DNA of 64,000 nt from Setomelanomma holmii (lineage: Eukaryota > Ascomycota > Dothideomycetes > Pleosporales > Phaeosphaeriaceae), in the NCBI GenBank assembly GCA_010015745.1, contig ML978161.1:372001-436000 (forward strand). Reading direction: 5' to 3'. Positions 11,868 to 23,047 of this stretch are shown piece by piece. Position 1 is the first letter of the stretch. Each line of letters begins with the position of its first letter. The notes under the pieces were generated by a model. That model was not told where the DNA came from and made no database searches. It saw only the letters and a program-made list of their open reading frames with translations. The position numbers were made by a program, and so were the translations under genes.

Positions 11868-12570
11868 TGTATAATAGATAACCACGACGCTCAAAGCTTT
11901 CTGAGCACTTAATATACTTTTATCAATTTTTTGGACCACCAGTCATGAAGGCTTGCTGAATAGCAGAACGACAGAGGCCAGAGAGCGATATAACCATGTG
12001 AATCACAATGCGCAACCCGCCTGGACCAAGAGTAGAGCGAATGTGCGACGGTGAGCATATGGTCTTTTATGGGACCAAACTTTTCTTGCTGTTTTGAAGG
12101 CGTGACTGAAATCGCACGACAGTCGCTCTTTTCATCTGAGATACCTTCAAGGTGTTGCCCTCACGACGCCGCGACAGATGTCTGGCGCCAGGCTGAAGTT
12201 TAATTAATGTTGTTTGGAAACTTATGGTAGTCATGTGATGTACACCAAGGTGCGTGGCTTCGAATCTTGAAAGCCGGCCCTGCCTTAGTGTCGAGGCGCA
12301 ACGATCTGCATTCTGCCACGCGCAAGTCTGTACCGAAAAAGGACGAGTGTTATGATGCCTACGAAACTCGCAATGCAAGTCTCAGATGTGCTGCATACAA
12401 GATTGTGCTGCGAACTCAATTCCAATGCCCACGAGCATAACGGGTGAGTTTTGAGTGGACCATCGAGGACGTCATGACTATGTACGCGTCGAGCCCATCT
12501 CTTGGCGTGCCTCAACGCGTACTCGACTGATCGCATCTGCATAAATTTTTCTTCACAGGTTGGTTTCGCA
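11868..12570. other. Spacer with presumed promoter of phytoene desaturase
   Basis: No gene seen. A pyrimidine-rich acceptor-like sequence (tttcttcacag) ends at 12558, just before the desaturase ATG at 12571, and could be the end of a 5' untranslated intron. No light-response element can be claimed from inspection alone. Confidence 0.4.
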
Positions 12571-14399
12571 ATGGGAGAATTTATCGCCAACACCGACGCG
12601 CGGTGTCCCAGTGTTATAGTCATTGGCGCAGGTGCCGGGGGTGTTGCGACAGCAGCCCGTCTGGCAGCAGCGGGATGCAAGGTCACCGTGGTCGAGAAAA
12701 ACGACTTCTCGGGTGGCAGGTGCAGTTTAATTCATCGAAACGAATATGTATACGGCTCTCATTTTGATTTGGTCATATTGAGACTGACTGTTCACAGCGG
12801 TTTGACCAAGGGCCAAGTCTACTCTTACTTCCCCGGCTGTTCCACGAGACTTTCCAGGACCTGGGCACTACCCTTGAGGCTGAAGGGGTACATCTGGTCA
12901 AGTGCGAACCAAACTACACCATTCATTTCCACGACAATACCGCCTTTAAGCTATCGACCGATATCGCTTTGATGAAGAATGAGATCGAGCGATTCGAGGG
13001 CAGGGACGGTTTTGAACGATACCTAGGATTCTTGCAAGAGTCCCACCGTCACTACGAATTGTCCATAATTCATGTGCTGAAAAAGAACTTCCCTTCGTTT
13101 CTGAGCATGCTACGTCCAAAATTTCTACAGTATCTCCACGAGCTCCATCCATTTGAGAGTGTCTATGGAAGAGCTAGCAAGTACTTCTGGACGGAGAGGC
13201 TGAGGAGGGTTTTTACCTTCGCGAGTATGTACATGGGTATGAGCCCGTACGATGCCCCAGGCACCTACAGTCTACTTCAGTATACAGAACTGGCGGAAGG
13301 GATCTGGTATCCGCTTGGTGGGTTTCATAAGGTTCGTCGTATAACCCATTTTTCAACTTCATACTGACTTCCCCAGGTCGTCGAAGCACTTGTCAACATT
13401 GGGCTTCGATCCGGAGTCAAGTTCCAGTACAACAGTCCTATCAGCCAGATTCTGCTCTCGGACGACGGTAAACGCGCAGTCGGTGTTGCGTTTCAGGACA
13501 AGAGCAAGAAGACGCTTACTGCAGATGTCGTGATTTGCAATGCGGATCTCACATATGCATACAATGAGCTTCTACCAACAACAAGATACGCCACGTCTCT
13601 ATCAAAGCGGGAAACATCATGTTCAAGCATATCCTTCTATTGGGCACTCGATAAGCAATTTCCCGAGCTCACACCCCACAACATATTCCTTGCCGAAGAC
13701 TACAAGGAGAGTTTCGACAGCATCTTCAAGAAGCATCTGATACCGGACCAGCCTAGCTTTTACGTCAACGTTCCATCACGGGTTGATCCGTCCGCTGCCC
13801 CCGAGGGCTGCGACTCCGTCGTCGTTCTGGTGCCAGTTGGACACTTGTTCGACTCGAAAAGCGATACACACAAGGGTGCCGAGAACACCCCCGGCATTTC
13901 GCAAGACTGGGACGCCATGGTTGCTGATGCGCGAAACACCATTATCAAGACCATCGAATCCCGTCTAAACATTTCACTCGGCCCTCACATTGTGGACGAA
14001 GTGGTCAACACCCCTCCTACCTGGCGGACGAGTTTCAATCTCGACCGTGGTGCTATTCTCGGCTTGAGCCACTCGTTCTTCAATGTACTCAGCTTCCGAC
14101 CAAAGACCAAACACGCGTCCATCGAGGACTTGTACTTTGTCGGAGCAAGTGCGCATCCAGGCACCGGTGTCCCCATTGTCCTCGCCGGCGCGAAATTGGT
14201 CACCGACCAAGTTCTGAACGATTTGTGGCTCGATAACCGGGCACCAGTCAATAAGGCCAGTTCACCAAAGGGAAAGCATAGCGTCAGTCCCCTTGACACT
14301 ACTCAAGGCAACACGTACCTTCAGTGGCTTCAGTGGGCCGTACTTGCAATATTAGTCTCGTTGTGCTTGCTGAATCTAAGGAGTATGTCCAAACCTTAG
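12571..14399 (+). CDS. carB: Phytoene desaturase (carotenoid dehydrogenase)
   Basis: Model join(12571..12747, 12798..13331, 13377..14399), 577 residues, the usual size for fungal AL-1/CarB. This FAD-dependent membrane enzyme introduces successive double bases into phytoene to give lycopene and more desaturated carotenes. The N-terminus carries the dinucleotide-binding fold VIVIGAGAGGVATAARLAAA followed by KVTVVEKNDFSGGRCS. Across the first splice it reads RFDQGPSLLLLPRLFHETF, as in the CrtI family. The middle has SMYMGMSPYDAPGTYSLLQY and GIWYPLGGFHKVVEAL. The C-terminus has YFVGASAHPGTGVPIVLAGA, the second FAD contact, and then a hydrophobic tail anchor (WAVLAILVSLCLLNL). The gene sits at one end of the carotenoid cluster and converges on the opsin gene. 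Confidence 0.97.
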
Positions 14400-14882
14400 C
14401 TACAAAGTTACACGAGAGCGTTATTTTGGGCTCAAGAATGTGTATAGACAGTAGCGAATAACGCAACGAATGTGAAAAGGCAAGATGTGTGAAGGAACTG
14501 CACTGCTTGCGTCAGGTATGATATTCTTAGTGGAAGAAGCTACAGAGGACTGTTGCAAATGCCTGCCACATGTCATGACGTGCTGTCCAGAACTTGGGTG
14601 ATGAACGTGGCAATGTTGACTTTACGTGGAGACAGAGGTCGGCTAATGTCATGCCATTGGCCCTACGACAAAAGCAATTTAACTATGTTGAGAGAGTAGA
14701 CACAACAACTGTTGTCAATTAGTCCGTTCATTACATCGCCTATAGTAATCTCCTCCCCAATCATGGTAATTACTACCTCACATTACCACTCCCTTAGGTG
14801 TCGTAAATTTGCTCAAATGTTACAATTTCACCATCTCACGCACACCAGCGTTACTTAACTGATTCTTTGTTCCTCCTTTTTT
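14400..14882. other. Convergent intergenic region, desaturase/opsin
   Basis: The 483 bases between the 3' ends of carB and the opsin gene hold no coding signal. It presumably contains both polyadenylation regions. A thymine-rich run (ctcctttttttc) lies at about 14870 next to the opsin stop. Confidence 0.5.
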
Positions 14883-16289
14883 TCAAACGGTAGTCTCGAC
14901 GTTGGTGTGGCCGTTGGTGCCATTTGTATGACCATTGTTGGTTGCAGCTACTGGGGCCTGACCTGTCTACAAGTGGAGACATGTTAGCCGCATACAATAG
15001 ACAGATTTGAGATGCTTACAGGTCTAAACTTCTCCTCAATGAGCGCATCTCCCTCGTAGTCCTTGATGGATAAGCCGAGACGGGTAAGATCAATATTCCT
15101 ATGACCCCAGATGAGGAGAGCACCGAAGACAGGCTTGGCTAAGAAGTCCAAAATGCCGTAGAACACCGCTTCAGAATCGGGTGCAATGACATTACCGCCT
15201 AAGTAACGAAACGTATGATTAGCACGCTTCTTTGCGAATCAGAGAGAATGTATCTTTTACCTTCACTGACGCCCCATGCCACAGGATACAGTATCCCTAG
15301 TCAATAATCAGCCTAGGCTCATGCGGACAAGGTTTTGTGATAGTACTTACAAAGCACAGCGGTGAGGGATCCGCACATGATGAAAGCTCGCTCAACGTCA
15401 CGTCCGAGAGCCTTCGCGTGGAGGCGTGACTCCCAAACCAGATGGTAAACGATGTAACCAAGGGCGAAGCAGCCTGATATCTGTCAGTGATATGTCATAG
15501 ATGTAGATGTTGAATATTACCAAAGGCGAAGTAGCCCCACTTGTACTTGGACGTCACAAGAGCGCCTACAAGACCGGTAATGATCCTACAAAAATGACCA
15601 GTCAGCTTGTGTTCACCGACGGGGGAAGGTTGTTCAAGCAGCGGAAGGATGCTAATTCAAAGTGCTAGATGCTGGCGGGAAACGTACTACCATAACATGT
15701 TAGCGAAAATGATCATCGTATTTGATACAAGTGTCTTACCATTATTTCATCCACTACGATGATAAAGAGCACAGTAGGCCATGGCATTCCAGCGGTCAAG
15801 AGCAGATCAAGAAGAAGAAGGGGCGTCGTGATAAACCAATCAATGTAGCGGACGTAGAAGATGGACCGATAGGTGCCAGCCACTTTGGGGTTTGACCTCG
15901 CGTATTCCACCTGGATAGGCGTGAAGCCCAAGTTTGAGCCCATGGTGAAGTAGGCAATGGCGGCGACAAAGACAACAGCGGCTGTGAGGTAATGGAAGAG
16001 TCGATCCTTGCGTTGCTTACGGAAAGCCAGCCCTATGAAGCAGAACCCGGAGACTGAGGTAGTGTCAGCGCAGGTGCATTCGAAGTACATAGGGACTGCG
16101 TACGGGTCATCGCAGCGCAAATCGCGAAATAGAAGTCAGATCCATGTGATGTGATGGAAATGTCTGCAGTGCGACCATTGACAGTGTTACCTGGGATTCG
16201 TTGTCAGTACAATAAGTTATCGTGGTTATAAAATGACAAAACATACTGTTTACGCTGACTGCGTCATTCGCCCTAGGTAGGAGCACCAT
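14883..16289 (-). CDS. carO: Microbial (fungal) rhodopsin, CarO-like proton-pump type
   Basis: A seven-helix retinylidene protein on the minus strand. Exons read from 16289: 16289-16247, 16190-16104, 16053-about 15740, 15585-15521, 15473-15351, 15296-15261, 15198-15020 and 14966-14883. The protein has about 310 residues and starts MVLLPRANDAVSVNSNTVNG. Helix C is RYIDWFITTPLLLLDL, which keeps both the proton-acceptor Asp (about residue 115) and the donor Asp (about 126) of bacteriorhodopsin-like pumps. Helix G is FYGILDFLAKPVFGALL with the retinal Schiff-base Lys. These residues point to a light-driven proton pump rather than a sensor. The tail is Thr/Asn/Gly-rich. One junction, between DEIM (15740) and IITGLVGALV (15585), does not keep the frame when the strong donor gtaaga at 15739 is used. 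A weaker donor at 15728 restores frame but adds four residues within a helix. Retinal would come from the neighbouring oxygenase. Confidence 0.9.
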
Positions 16290-17013
16290 GTTTGCACGTT
16301 TGTATTGTAAAGTCCACTTGAAGTGGTTCAAAGGCTTTTACTTGGCTGAAAATGCTAGAGAAAGCTTGTCATCTACAAAATTTGGGCGTATGTAGCTTTG
16401 TATACCTGCGCCGTCTCGCTGGAGGACGCTTGGATGCGTGCGCGATTTCATGACGACATTTAGCAGTCACACAGGTCAACATTCGATAAGATGCCGAAGG
16501 GACAACGAAAGGTCGAGAGTTTGGGACGATCTGGGCGCTTCATCGGCATCCAACCAAGAGATCTGGAAAGCATTGCGCCTATGCCGATCCAATGAAACGC
16601 TAGTAAGGAGATTGAGGCAGGGGCCTACGGCATAATGAAGTAATGGCCAGCGGCGGGCGCTTGGTCCGATCGAAATGATAGCGCCCGCTGCATCCGAAGC
16701 TACGCCGGCATTAAGCTTTGTCGCGAAGCTTGGTTTGACGTCACTTGATGGGTATATGCATGATGGGTTGATGGTTCGATGGTTCGATACACATCAGTTG
16801 GGTTGTTTGCGCGTCTTCTTGTTCTAGAGAGCTCAAAATGTCAACACTATTACAGAAGCGGCCATGTTGCAATTTGAAATCTCCTCATAAATTTATATTA
16901 TGTACATCTGAGTGTTGTGGATCATTACAGGCGCTAGTACTTATGTCACTATTTCGTCCCAGGGTTGGATATCTCGCTGAATGGCTGAACTTCGAGGAAA
17001 AGCAGTGAGGTCG
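16290..17013. other. Opsin promoter and oxygenase 3' region
   Basis: A 724-base gap between two minus-strand genes. It should contain the opsin promoter (near 16290) and the terminator of the carotenoid oxygenase (near 17000). A short duplication (gatggttcgatggttcgata) lies near 16770. No coding signal is apparent. Confidence 0.5.
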
Positions 17014-19170
17014 TCAGTTCAAACAACCGACTATTTTGCTCCTGGCGCGGCTCCATATATTCGTGTTGTGCAACTCTGGGAGGCTCCTGACGGCGTCTAC
17101 CATCCTTTGACGATCGATATGTTGTTCGTCGAACCAATTTCCGTGAAGGCCATATGGAACTCTTGTGGGTAGCTGGACCTTGCATATCACATCTTGCATC
17201 GTTCTCGCGTCCAGCACCCACAATTCACTTTTCGCGTCCGCCCTGCATTCCCCCATTGCATCCAACTGATCCTCGTTGAAGACATAAAATATAAGGTACC
17301 CATCTTCTTCCAGTAGCTTCTCACACTCCGGAGAATGAGAGGGCTTCCGTTTGCGTGGTACGAATCTGGGCTCCTGACCGTAGTGGTTGGGAGGGAGTTT
17401 AAAAATCTTGATTGGATCATGAGGATCATTTGAGGCCAGTATTTGATCCACTGTACGGTCATCAACGCAACCCGTGATATTTACTGGAGGCGATTCGTGT
17501 GCACGTGTGAGGAGTGTGCTCACATCCATCCTTACGATCAAGTCGATCTTCGTTGCTTTCCCTAGAGCTGCGCCAAACGATTCGTTGGATGTGCTGCAAC
17601 CGTAGATATATCGCGCTTTTGTCATCTCTGTTAAGGGAGACAGAGTAGGAAACTCGAAAGGCATAGCTGACAATGCAAACTGATGCGTGATGTTTTGGGA
17701 AGTTCCAGAGCCGACATCGAACCGGTAGAAGTATAGTCGGCATTGTTCTTGTTCGTCGTATGAGATCGGGATGCGCGGAGGCGTGCTGCTAGAACTTTGG
17801 GAATCGGAATGCACTAGTAAAGGCGAGGTTTCGTCCGTAGACTTCTCGGGGTCTTTCAGGAGACCATCGTCATCATAACTTGCAAAAAAAGATATAGGCT
17901 TCCTTTTCGCATTATCCAAGTGGTCTGGATGAGGGGGAGGCACAATATTCCCGGCACTAAATACCATAGAGGCTGAGGTCAAGCGACAGGCGAGGAGATT
18001 AACAGCAACAACTTCGCCATCACCGCCATACTCGTCCCACGTATTGGCCGTATGGAAGATGCAACAACCCGAAGTTTCGTACCATCGCACGGATGCCGGA
18101 TCCCGTCGAGGGAATATGCCGAACCGGGAAGCTTTCTTTGGTTCGTACATTACAACCGGATTGTTTCTAAGTAGATTGGCAGGTGTGAGAGACAACGGCA
18201 AATCGAGGATGATAGTGTGGTGCCTTGATACGCCAAAATCGTGCATGAGCTTCCCACCAGTGCAACCAGGGACGGGAGCGTTCATTATGGGTTGTTGTGT
18301 TGCTGCACCAGAAGATTGGTCGTTTGTTGGGACGAGCGAGTAGTGTACGTATGGTGGGGCGAAACTGCAGTTGAAAAGGACCAACTCTCCGCTCTTTTGG
18401 TCCACCTTGGGATGTCCTGTGGTCCATTCTCTCATCCAATTGAGTGGGCCTGTACCCCCAAATGTCTCTGCTGGCGTATGGCTGTTCGACTCGGGCAGAT
18501 CTGATTCTGCTTCCCCCTCTGCCGAGATTCCATCGAACCAACCCACGGTTTCAAGATTGGGAAGAGTCACACGGATCGGAGGTCCGCTCTCGCACGTCGC
18601 CAGGGCGCGTCCATCATGGAAGAGGATGCTGGTGTTGGCCACGCTGATCCTCTTGATGGCGGTCTGCGACCCGGGACAGTGGGAAAGCAGCACGATCAGG
18701 ACGGCACGCAGGATTCTCCAGACAATGACGAAAAGTGTCGACAGTGGATTCACCAGAGTCGCAATGCTGGGTAGAATCGGAGTCCTTAGAGTACTGTTTT
18801 CGACACTGGCCAGGTAGACGTCGGTCAGGATATACTGGTTGACAAAGTTTGGCACTGCCTTTTGCGGATCGGCATGGGAGCGCTCGAACCAGACGCCTGA
18901 TAGCATGCCATCGCCGTCGAACCAATGGGCCTCACGCGACAGATCTGAATTGGTTGCTGGGTTTCCGCCATTCCTGACGTACATTCCGCCAACAAGCTCC
19001 GAGGGGATTTCGCCAGACCAGGCGACGGGAGTGGGAGTCCATGTCTGCGTAACAGGTGCAAAGTTGCCGGCAAGGTAGCTGTTGTTATGTCAGGAATTGG
19101 GTAGCATTCGAGGGCCGGCGACGTACGGATGACGGGGAGCTCGCGCTTTGTCGCGTCCTGTAGCGGACAT
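17014..19170 (-). CDS. carX: Carotenoid-cleaving dioxygenase, retinal-forming CarX type
   Basis: Model complement(join(17014..19078, 19127..19170)), 702 residues. The 44-base first exon encodes MSATGRDKARAPRHP and splices in frame to YLAGNFAPV. The enzyme is an Fe(II) oxygenase that would split beta-carotene symmetrically to two retinals. Family signatures appear in order: GGMYVRNGGNP, REAHWFDGDGMLSGVWFE, ISVANTSILFHDGRALATCE, SGPPIRVTLPNLETVGWFDG, MHDFGVSRHHTIILDLPLSL, FHTANTWDEYGGDGE and a C-terminal PYGLHGNWF. These supply the four iron-binding histidines. Length and the PSIATLVNPLSTLF segment resemble the retinal-forming CarX group more than torulene-cleaving CarT, but that split is a judgement from memory of motifs. 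The gene is divergent from carRA and lies upstream of the opsin on the same strand. Confidence 0.93.
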
Positions 19171-19692
19171 AGTACAGAGTGTGTCGATGTTCACATGGAG
19201 GAGCGACTTTGGGCATATGGCTTCGCTGCGCCGCGAACAGCTCAGGTAATGGCACCCGTGACAGCGATAGCAGCGTTGCCGGCGAGCATGTGAAAGGACC
19301 GGCCACAGGGCGGAGAGAGCCTGGAGCACGCGTCAGTCTCCTGAGGATGTGCGCAGCATGATGCAATGCCGGCCGTCTCGGACAGGCCATGCATGGCCGT
19401 TTTTCCTGGCGGATGCTCGCGCAGGCTGATCGCGAGACGGCAGTCGTGACGTCAAGGCGATGCTTGAGTGCCGCACTAAGCCGCATGCGCCCGACGTGAG
19501 CTTCGCGCCAGCGACCGCGTCTCAACGACGCTGCAACATGCCCACCATGTCCGCCCGACTTGTTGCGAGCACTGTGCCTGGCACTAGACGCCTGAGGCCT
19601 AGCCTGCGAATCTGCCCGGGCACTCGAGTCTTCGACCTGATGCGGGCTGCACGTCTCCCAGGGCACATCAGACGCCTATCCTGACCGCCGCC
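19171..19692. promoter_or_regulatory. Divergent promoter between carX and carRA
   Basis: These 522 bases separate the start codons of two oppositely oriented pathway genes, so they must carry both promoters. The region is GC-rich with several CG-containing palindromic words. The arrangement would allow coordinated, for example light-dependent, expression of beta-carotene synthesis and retinal release. I cannot assign a specific factor-binding site by eye. Confidence 0.6.
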
Positions 19693-21608
19693 ATGGGCTT
19701 TGACTATGCCATTGTGTACGTGAGAGCACCATTGAGACCCTGCATCCATGAGCTCTGCCACTAACTGCGCCCGCCAGGCACGTCAAATACACAGTTCCGC
19801 CCGCCGTGCTGCTCACGCTCCTCTATCGCCCGCTGTTCACCCGGCTCGATGCCTTCAAGGTCGCCTTTCTGGTGACGGTACGCCAGAGCAAGGGCCCGCG
19901 TCCAGGACACCACTGACAAATGGCAGGTTGCCGTCGTCGCGACCCTGCCCTGGGACTCGTACCTAATCCGCAATCGCATATGGAGCTACCCTGGCCACGT
20001 CATCGCCGGTCCGACGCTGCTTGACATTCCTCTCGAAGAGGTTTTCTTCTTCTTCATCCAGACATACAACACCTCGATTCTGTACCTCATACTCAGCAAG
20101 CCCACCTTCCAACCTGCCTTCCTGCGCGCTGGCAGCCCTGCCTCGCACGCGCCCTGGAGATATCGCAGAATCGCCGGCCAGTTATTGCTGCTGGGCATAA
20201 GTGTATGGGGTTGGCAGCGTGTCCAGGAGCATGGCCACGGTACATACACTGGACTTATACTTGTCTGGGCCGCCCCCATTTTGTTGCTGCAATGGTTCGA
20301 TGTTCGCCCAAAAGTGTGATTCCACAACTAATCTGCCGCAGGAGTCTTGCCTACCAATTCATTCTGGGTCTTCCATTAACCAACACACTCCTTCCGATTG
20401 TGCTGCCAACCATATATCTCTGGGCTGTTGACACACTCGCCTTGCGCCGAGGGACCTGGGTCATCAGCGCAGGAACCAAGTACGGAATTCATCTGTGGGA
20501 TGGTCTTGAGATTGAGGAGGCCCTCTTCTTCCTGGTCACAAACACGCTGATTGTTTTTGGTCAATTGGCTTTCGACAATGCTCTTGCTGTGTTGTACACA
20601 TTTCCGACTCTGTTTCCCAGTCCGCCTACCCTTCCCTCGCCGGCCGTTCTGATTCGCGCCCTTTCCGTGTCGCCAGTACACTACGATACAGCGCGTCTCA
20701 CTGGACTCCAAGACGCTGTGCAGCGGCTGAAGCGCAAGAGCCGGAGTTTTTACCTGGCTTCATCAACCTTCCCCGGTTTGCTACGCGCAGATCTTCTCCT
20801 GCTTTACTCATTCTGCCGCGTTGCGGACGATCTAGTCGACAACGCCGCAACGGCTGATGAGGCGAAGGAATGGATAGCCAAGCTACACGACTATCTAGAC
20901 AATGCCTATAGCGACGCAAAGTCGCCAGACCTCGTCATCAACGCTGTGCAGGTGCAATTCCCGCCGAGCACGCGCTCGGCACTAATGCAACTCCCCGTCG
21001 CAAAGCTGCCTCGCCAACCACTGCAAGACCTGCTGCACGGCTTTGAAATGGATTTGGAGTTCAACGACTCGTCTCCGATACATACCGAAAGCGATTTGAG
21101 ACTCTACGCCGAGCGCGTCGCGGGTACCGTGGCTCAGATGTGCATACAATTGACGTACCATCTGTACCCAAGCCATATGACTCCTGGTGAGCAGCGCAAG
21201 GTTGTGGAGGCTGGTAATCGCATGGGGGTTGTGCTACAGTATGTTAATATTGCGCGGGACATTTCTGTCGATGCTCGCATCGGCCGCGTATACCTCCCAC
21301 TGGACTGGCTTCGGGAAGCCGGTCTAACCTACAGCCAGGCCCTCGACTCGTCGCAGGATGCACGCATGGAGTCTCTTCGCACAAGATTGTTAGAGAAGGC
21401 TTTTGCACTTTATGAAGGAGCAAAAGGAGCTATAGAGTGCTTACCGGTAGAAGCACGTGGACCAATCCGCGTTGCCGTTGAAAGCTATATTGAGATAGGC
21501 AGAACATTGCGGCAGGATGGGTACACCATGAAGGCTGGTCGGGCTACAGTGCCAAAGTGGAGACGACTTTTGGTAGCCTGGAGGACTCTGAACAGGCCAA
21601 ATATCTGA
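19693..21608 (+). CDS. carRA: Bifunctional lycopene beta-cyclase / phytoene synthase
   Basis: Model join(19693..19715, 19778..19877, 19927..20294, 20342..21608), 585 residues, matching fungal AL-2/CarRA. The N-terminal half is two repeated membrane cyclase domains. Each has the EExxFF signature: PLEEVFFFFIQTYNTS near residue 75 and EIEEALFFLVTNT near 220. The C-terminal half is a trans-isoprenyl synthase that joins two geranylgeranyl diphosphates into phytoene. It has the Asp-rich Mg-binding motifs FCRVADDLVDN (about 322) and NIARDISVDARIGRVYLP (about 464). The first exon is only 23 bases (MGFDYAIV). With CarB and CarX this gene gives the complete route to retinal. Divergent from carX. Confidence 0.97.
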
Positions 21609-21922
21609 GATGATAACGCCATTGTCCATACGCAGGTGGAGGTATCTTTCCAAATAGAGACTCCTAATACAACGATCTTCGTTACAGTCATGCCACCGTG
21701 AAGAATGGATCCATGTGTTGATAGCGGACATACAAAACTCCAATTGGAGCAGGGAGCCGTGGGAGCTAACAATGTCTTGGCACGACTGTCAATTCCCGTC
21801 GCCGCTGCCAACATCCAACTTCCACATTCTTGTTACCTACGCTATGAGTTTGCGCTGTGCCAACCCATGGAAACATGCACTGTCGATAGCAGTCCCGAAG
21901 ATACCATACTGATCAACGGACA
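21609..21922. other. Short spacer between carRA and GPI2
   Basis: These 314 bases hold the carRA 3' end and the GPI2 promoter. No gene is visible. Confidence 0.5.
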
Positions 21923-23047
21923 ATGAAAATGACCAGTATGCCGTCGGTCTCGAAGAAACGCTATACAAATCGTGGTGCGAACCCGCTTAGTGGACCTTAC
22001 AGAAAGCTCTTATGGTTCAGGCAACCATGTAAGTACACCTGGACCAAAGTAGGGCATGCAACTGACCGATTAGTCCCCGACAACTATACCGACGAGGCGA
22101 CATTCCTGGACCATCTCCAGCGTAATCCACGCTTGCAACCTTATCAATTCTGGGCTCTCATGTCGGATGCAACGATCATTGTCCAACACCTTGCAACGGT
22201 GGCCATCTTTTGTTGTTGCTTCGTCGCCATTATCCATGGAAAGGTCTCGCCTGTTGCTGTCGTGGGTTGGGCAAGCATGTGCACCGTTATTGCGTGGACT
22301 ATCTGGGACTATTGGACGAGGTATGAGTGTGGCAGTCCACCGCAGGCCTCCACAAGCTTGAGTATCAGCGTGAACGGGAACATTCCAGGGACAGGGGTGT
22401 CTGCACCGCGACAGGCACAGCAACGCCTCACCACCGCTAAATCAGCTGCTCTGATATATGCTGCATTGCTAGGTCTTAGCCCGATTTTGAAGTCATTGAC
22501 AAGATCTACGACAAGCGACTCAATCTGGGCACTGAGCAGCTGGCTGCTCCTTATAAACGTTGCATCCTTTGATTACAGCGGACGACCTGGCACGCAGTAC
22601 GTTCATACCCCAACCGCTGTTGCTCTCATATTCTAACGCGGCTGGTGTAGATTACCAACGTCCATGTCTACGAACTCTGCCATGATGGCGTCCACCGTCC
22701 TAGCGTCGCGACTCCCATCGACAACGCACGTATTCTCCTTGACGCTCTTTTCCATCGAGGTTTTCGGTCTCTTTCCAATCTTTCGCCGCAGACTCCTTGC
22801 CCAATCCTGGTTGGGCCACTTGATGCTGACTGCGTTGCTGACTATTGTCGCTTGGGGCGGTCTTTTTGTCACCCTGACGGGCGGAGGTCGTGCAGCGTTC
22901 GTGACAGGTGTCATAGTAGGGTGCAGCTTCACCGCGGGATGTATGGGCACCTGCAGCTGGTGGTTGATAGGGCTCCAGAAGTATAAGAACGAGATCCATG
23001 GTCCTTGGGACCCTGCCAAGCCAGTCATTCGGCGGCGCTGGGACTAA
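21923..23047 (+). CDS. GPI2: GPI-GlcNAc transferase subunit PIG-C / Gpi2
   Basis: Model join(21923..22028, 22074..22596, 22651..23047), 341 residues. Gpi2 is a multi-membrane-span subunit of the ER complex that adds GlcNAc to phosphatidylinositol, the first step of GPI-anchor synthesis. Family signatures are KLLWFRQPFPDNYTDEATFL across the first splice, LQRNPRLQPYQFWALMSDAT and IVQHLATVAIF. About eight hydrophobic helices follow, ending with a conserved KYKNEIHGPWDPAKPVI tail. The first ATG (21923) is used; a second in-frame Met lies five residues on. Its last 23 bases overlap the 3' end of the convergent minus-strand gene. Confidence 0.93.
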
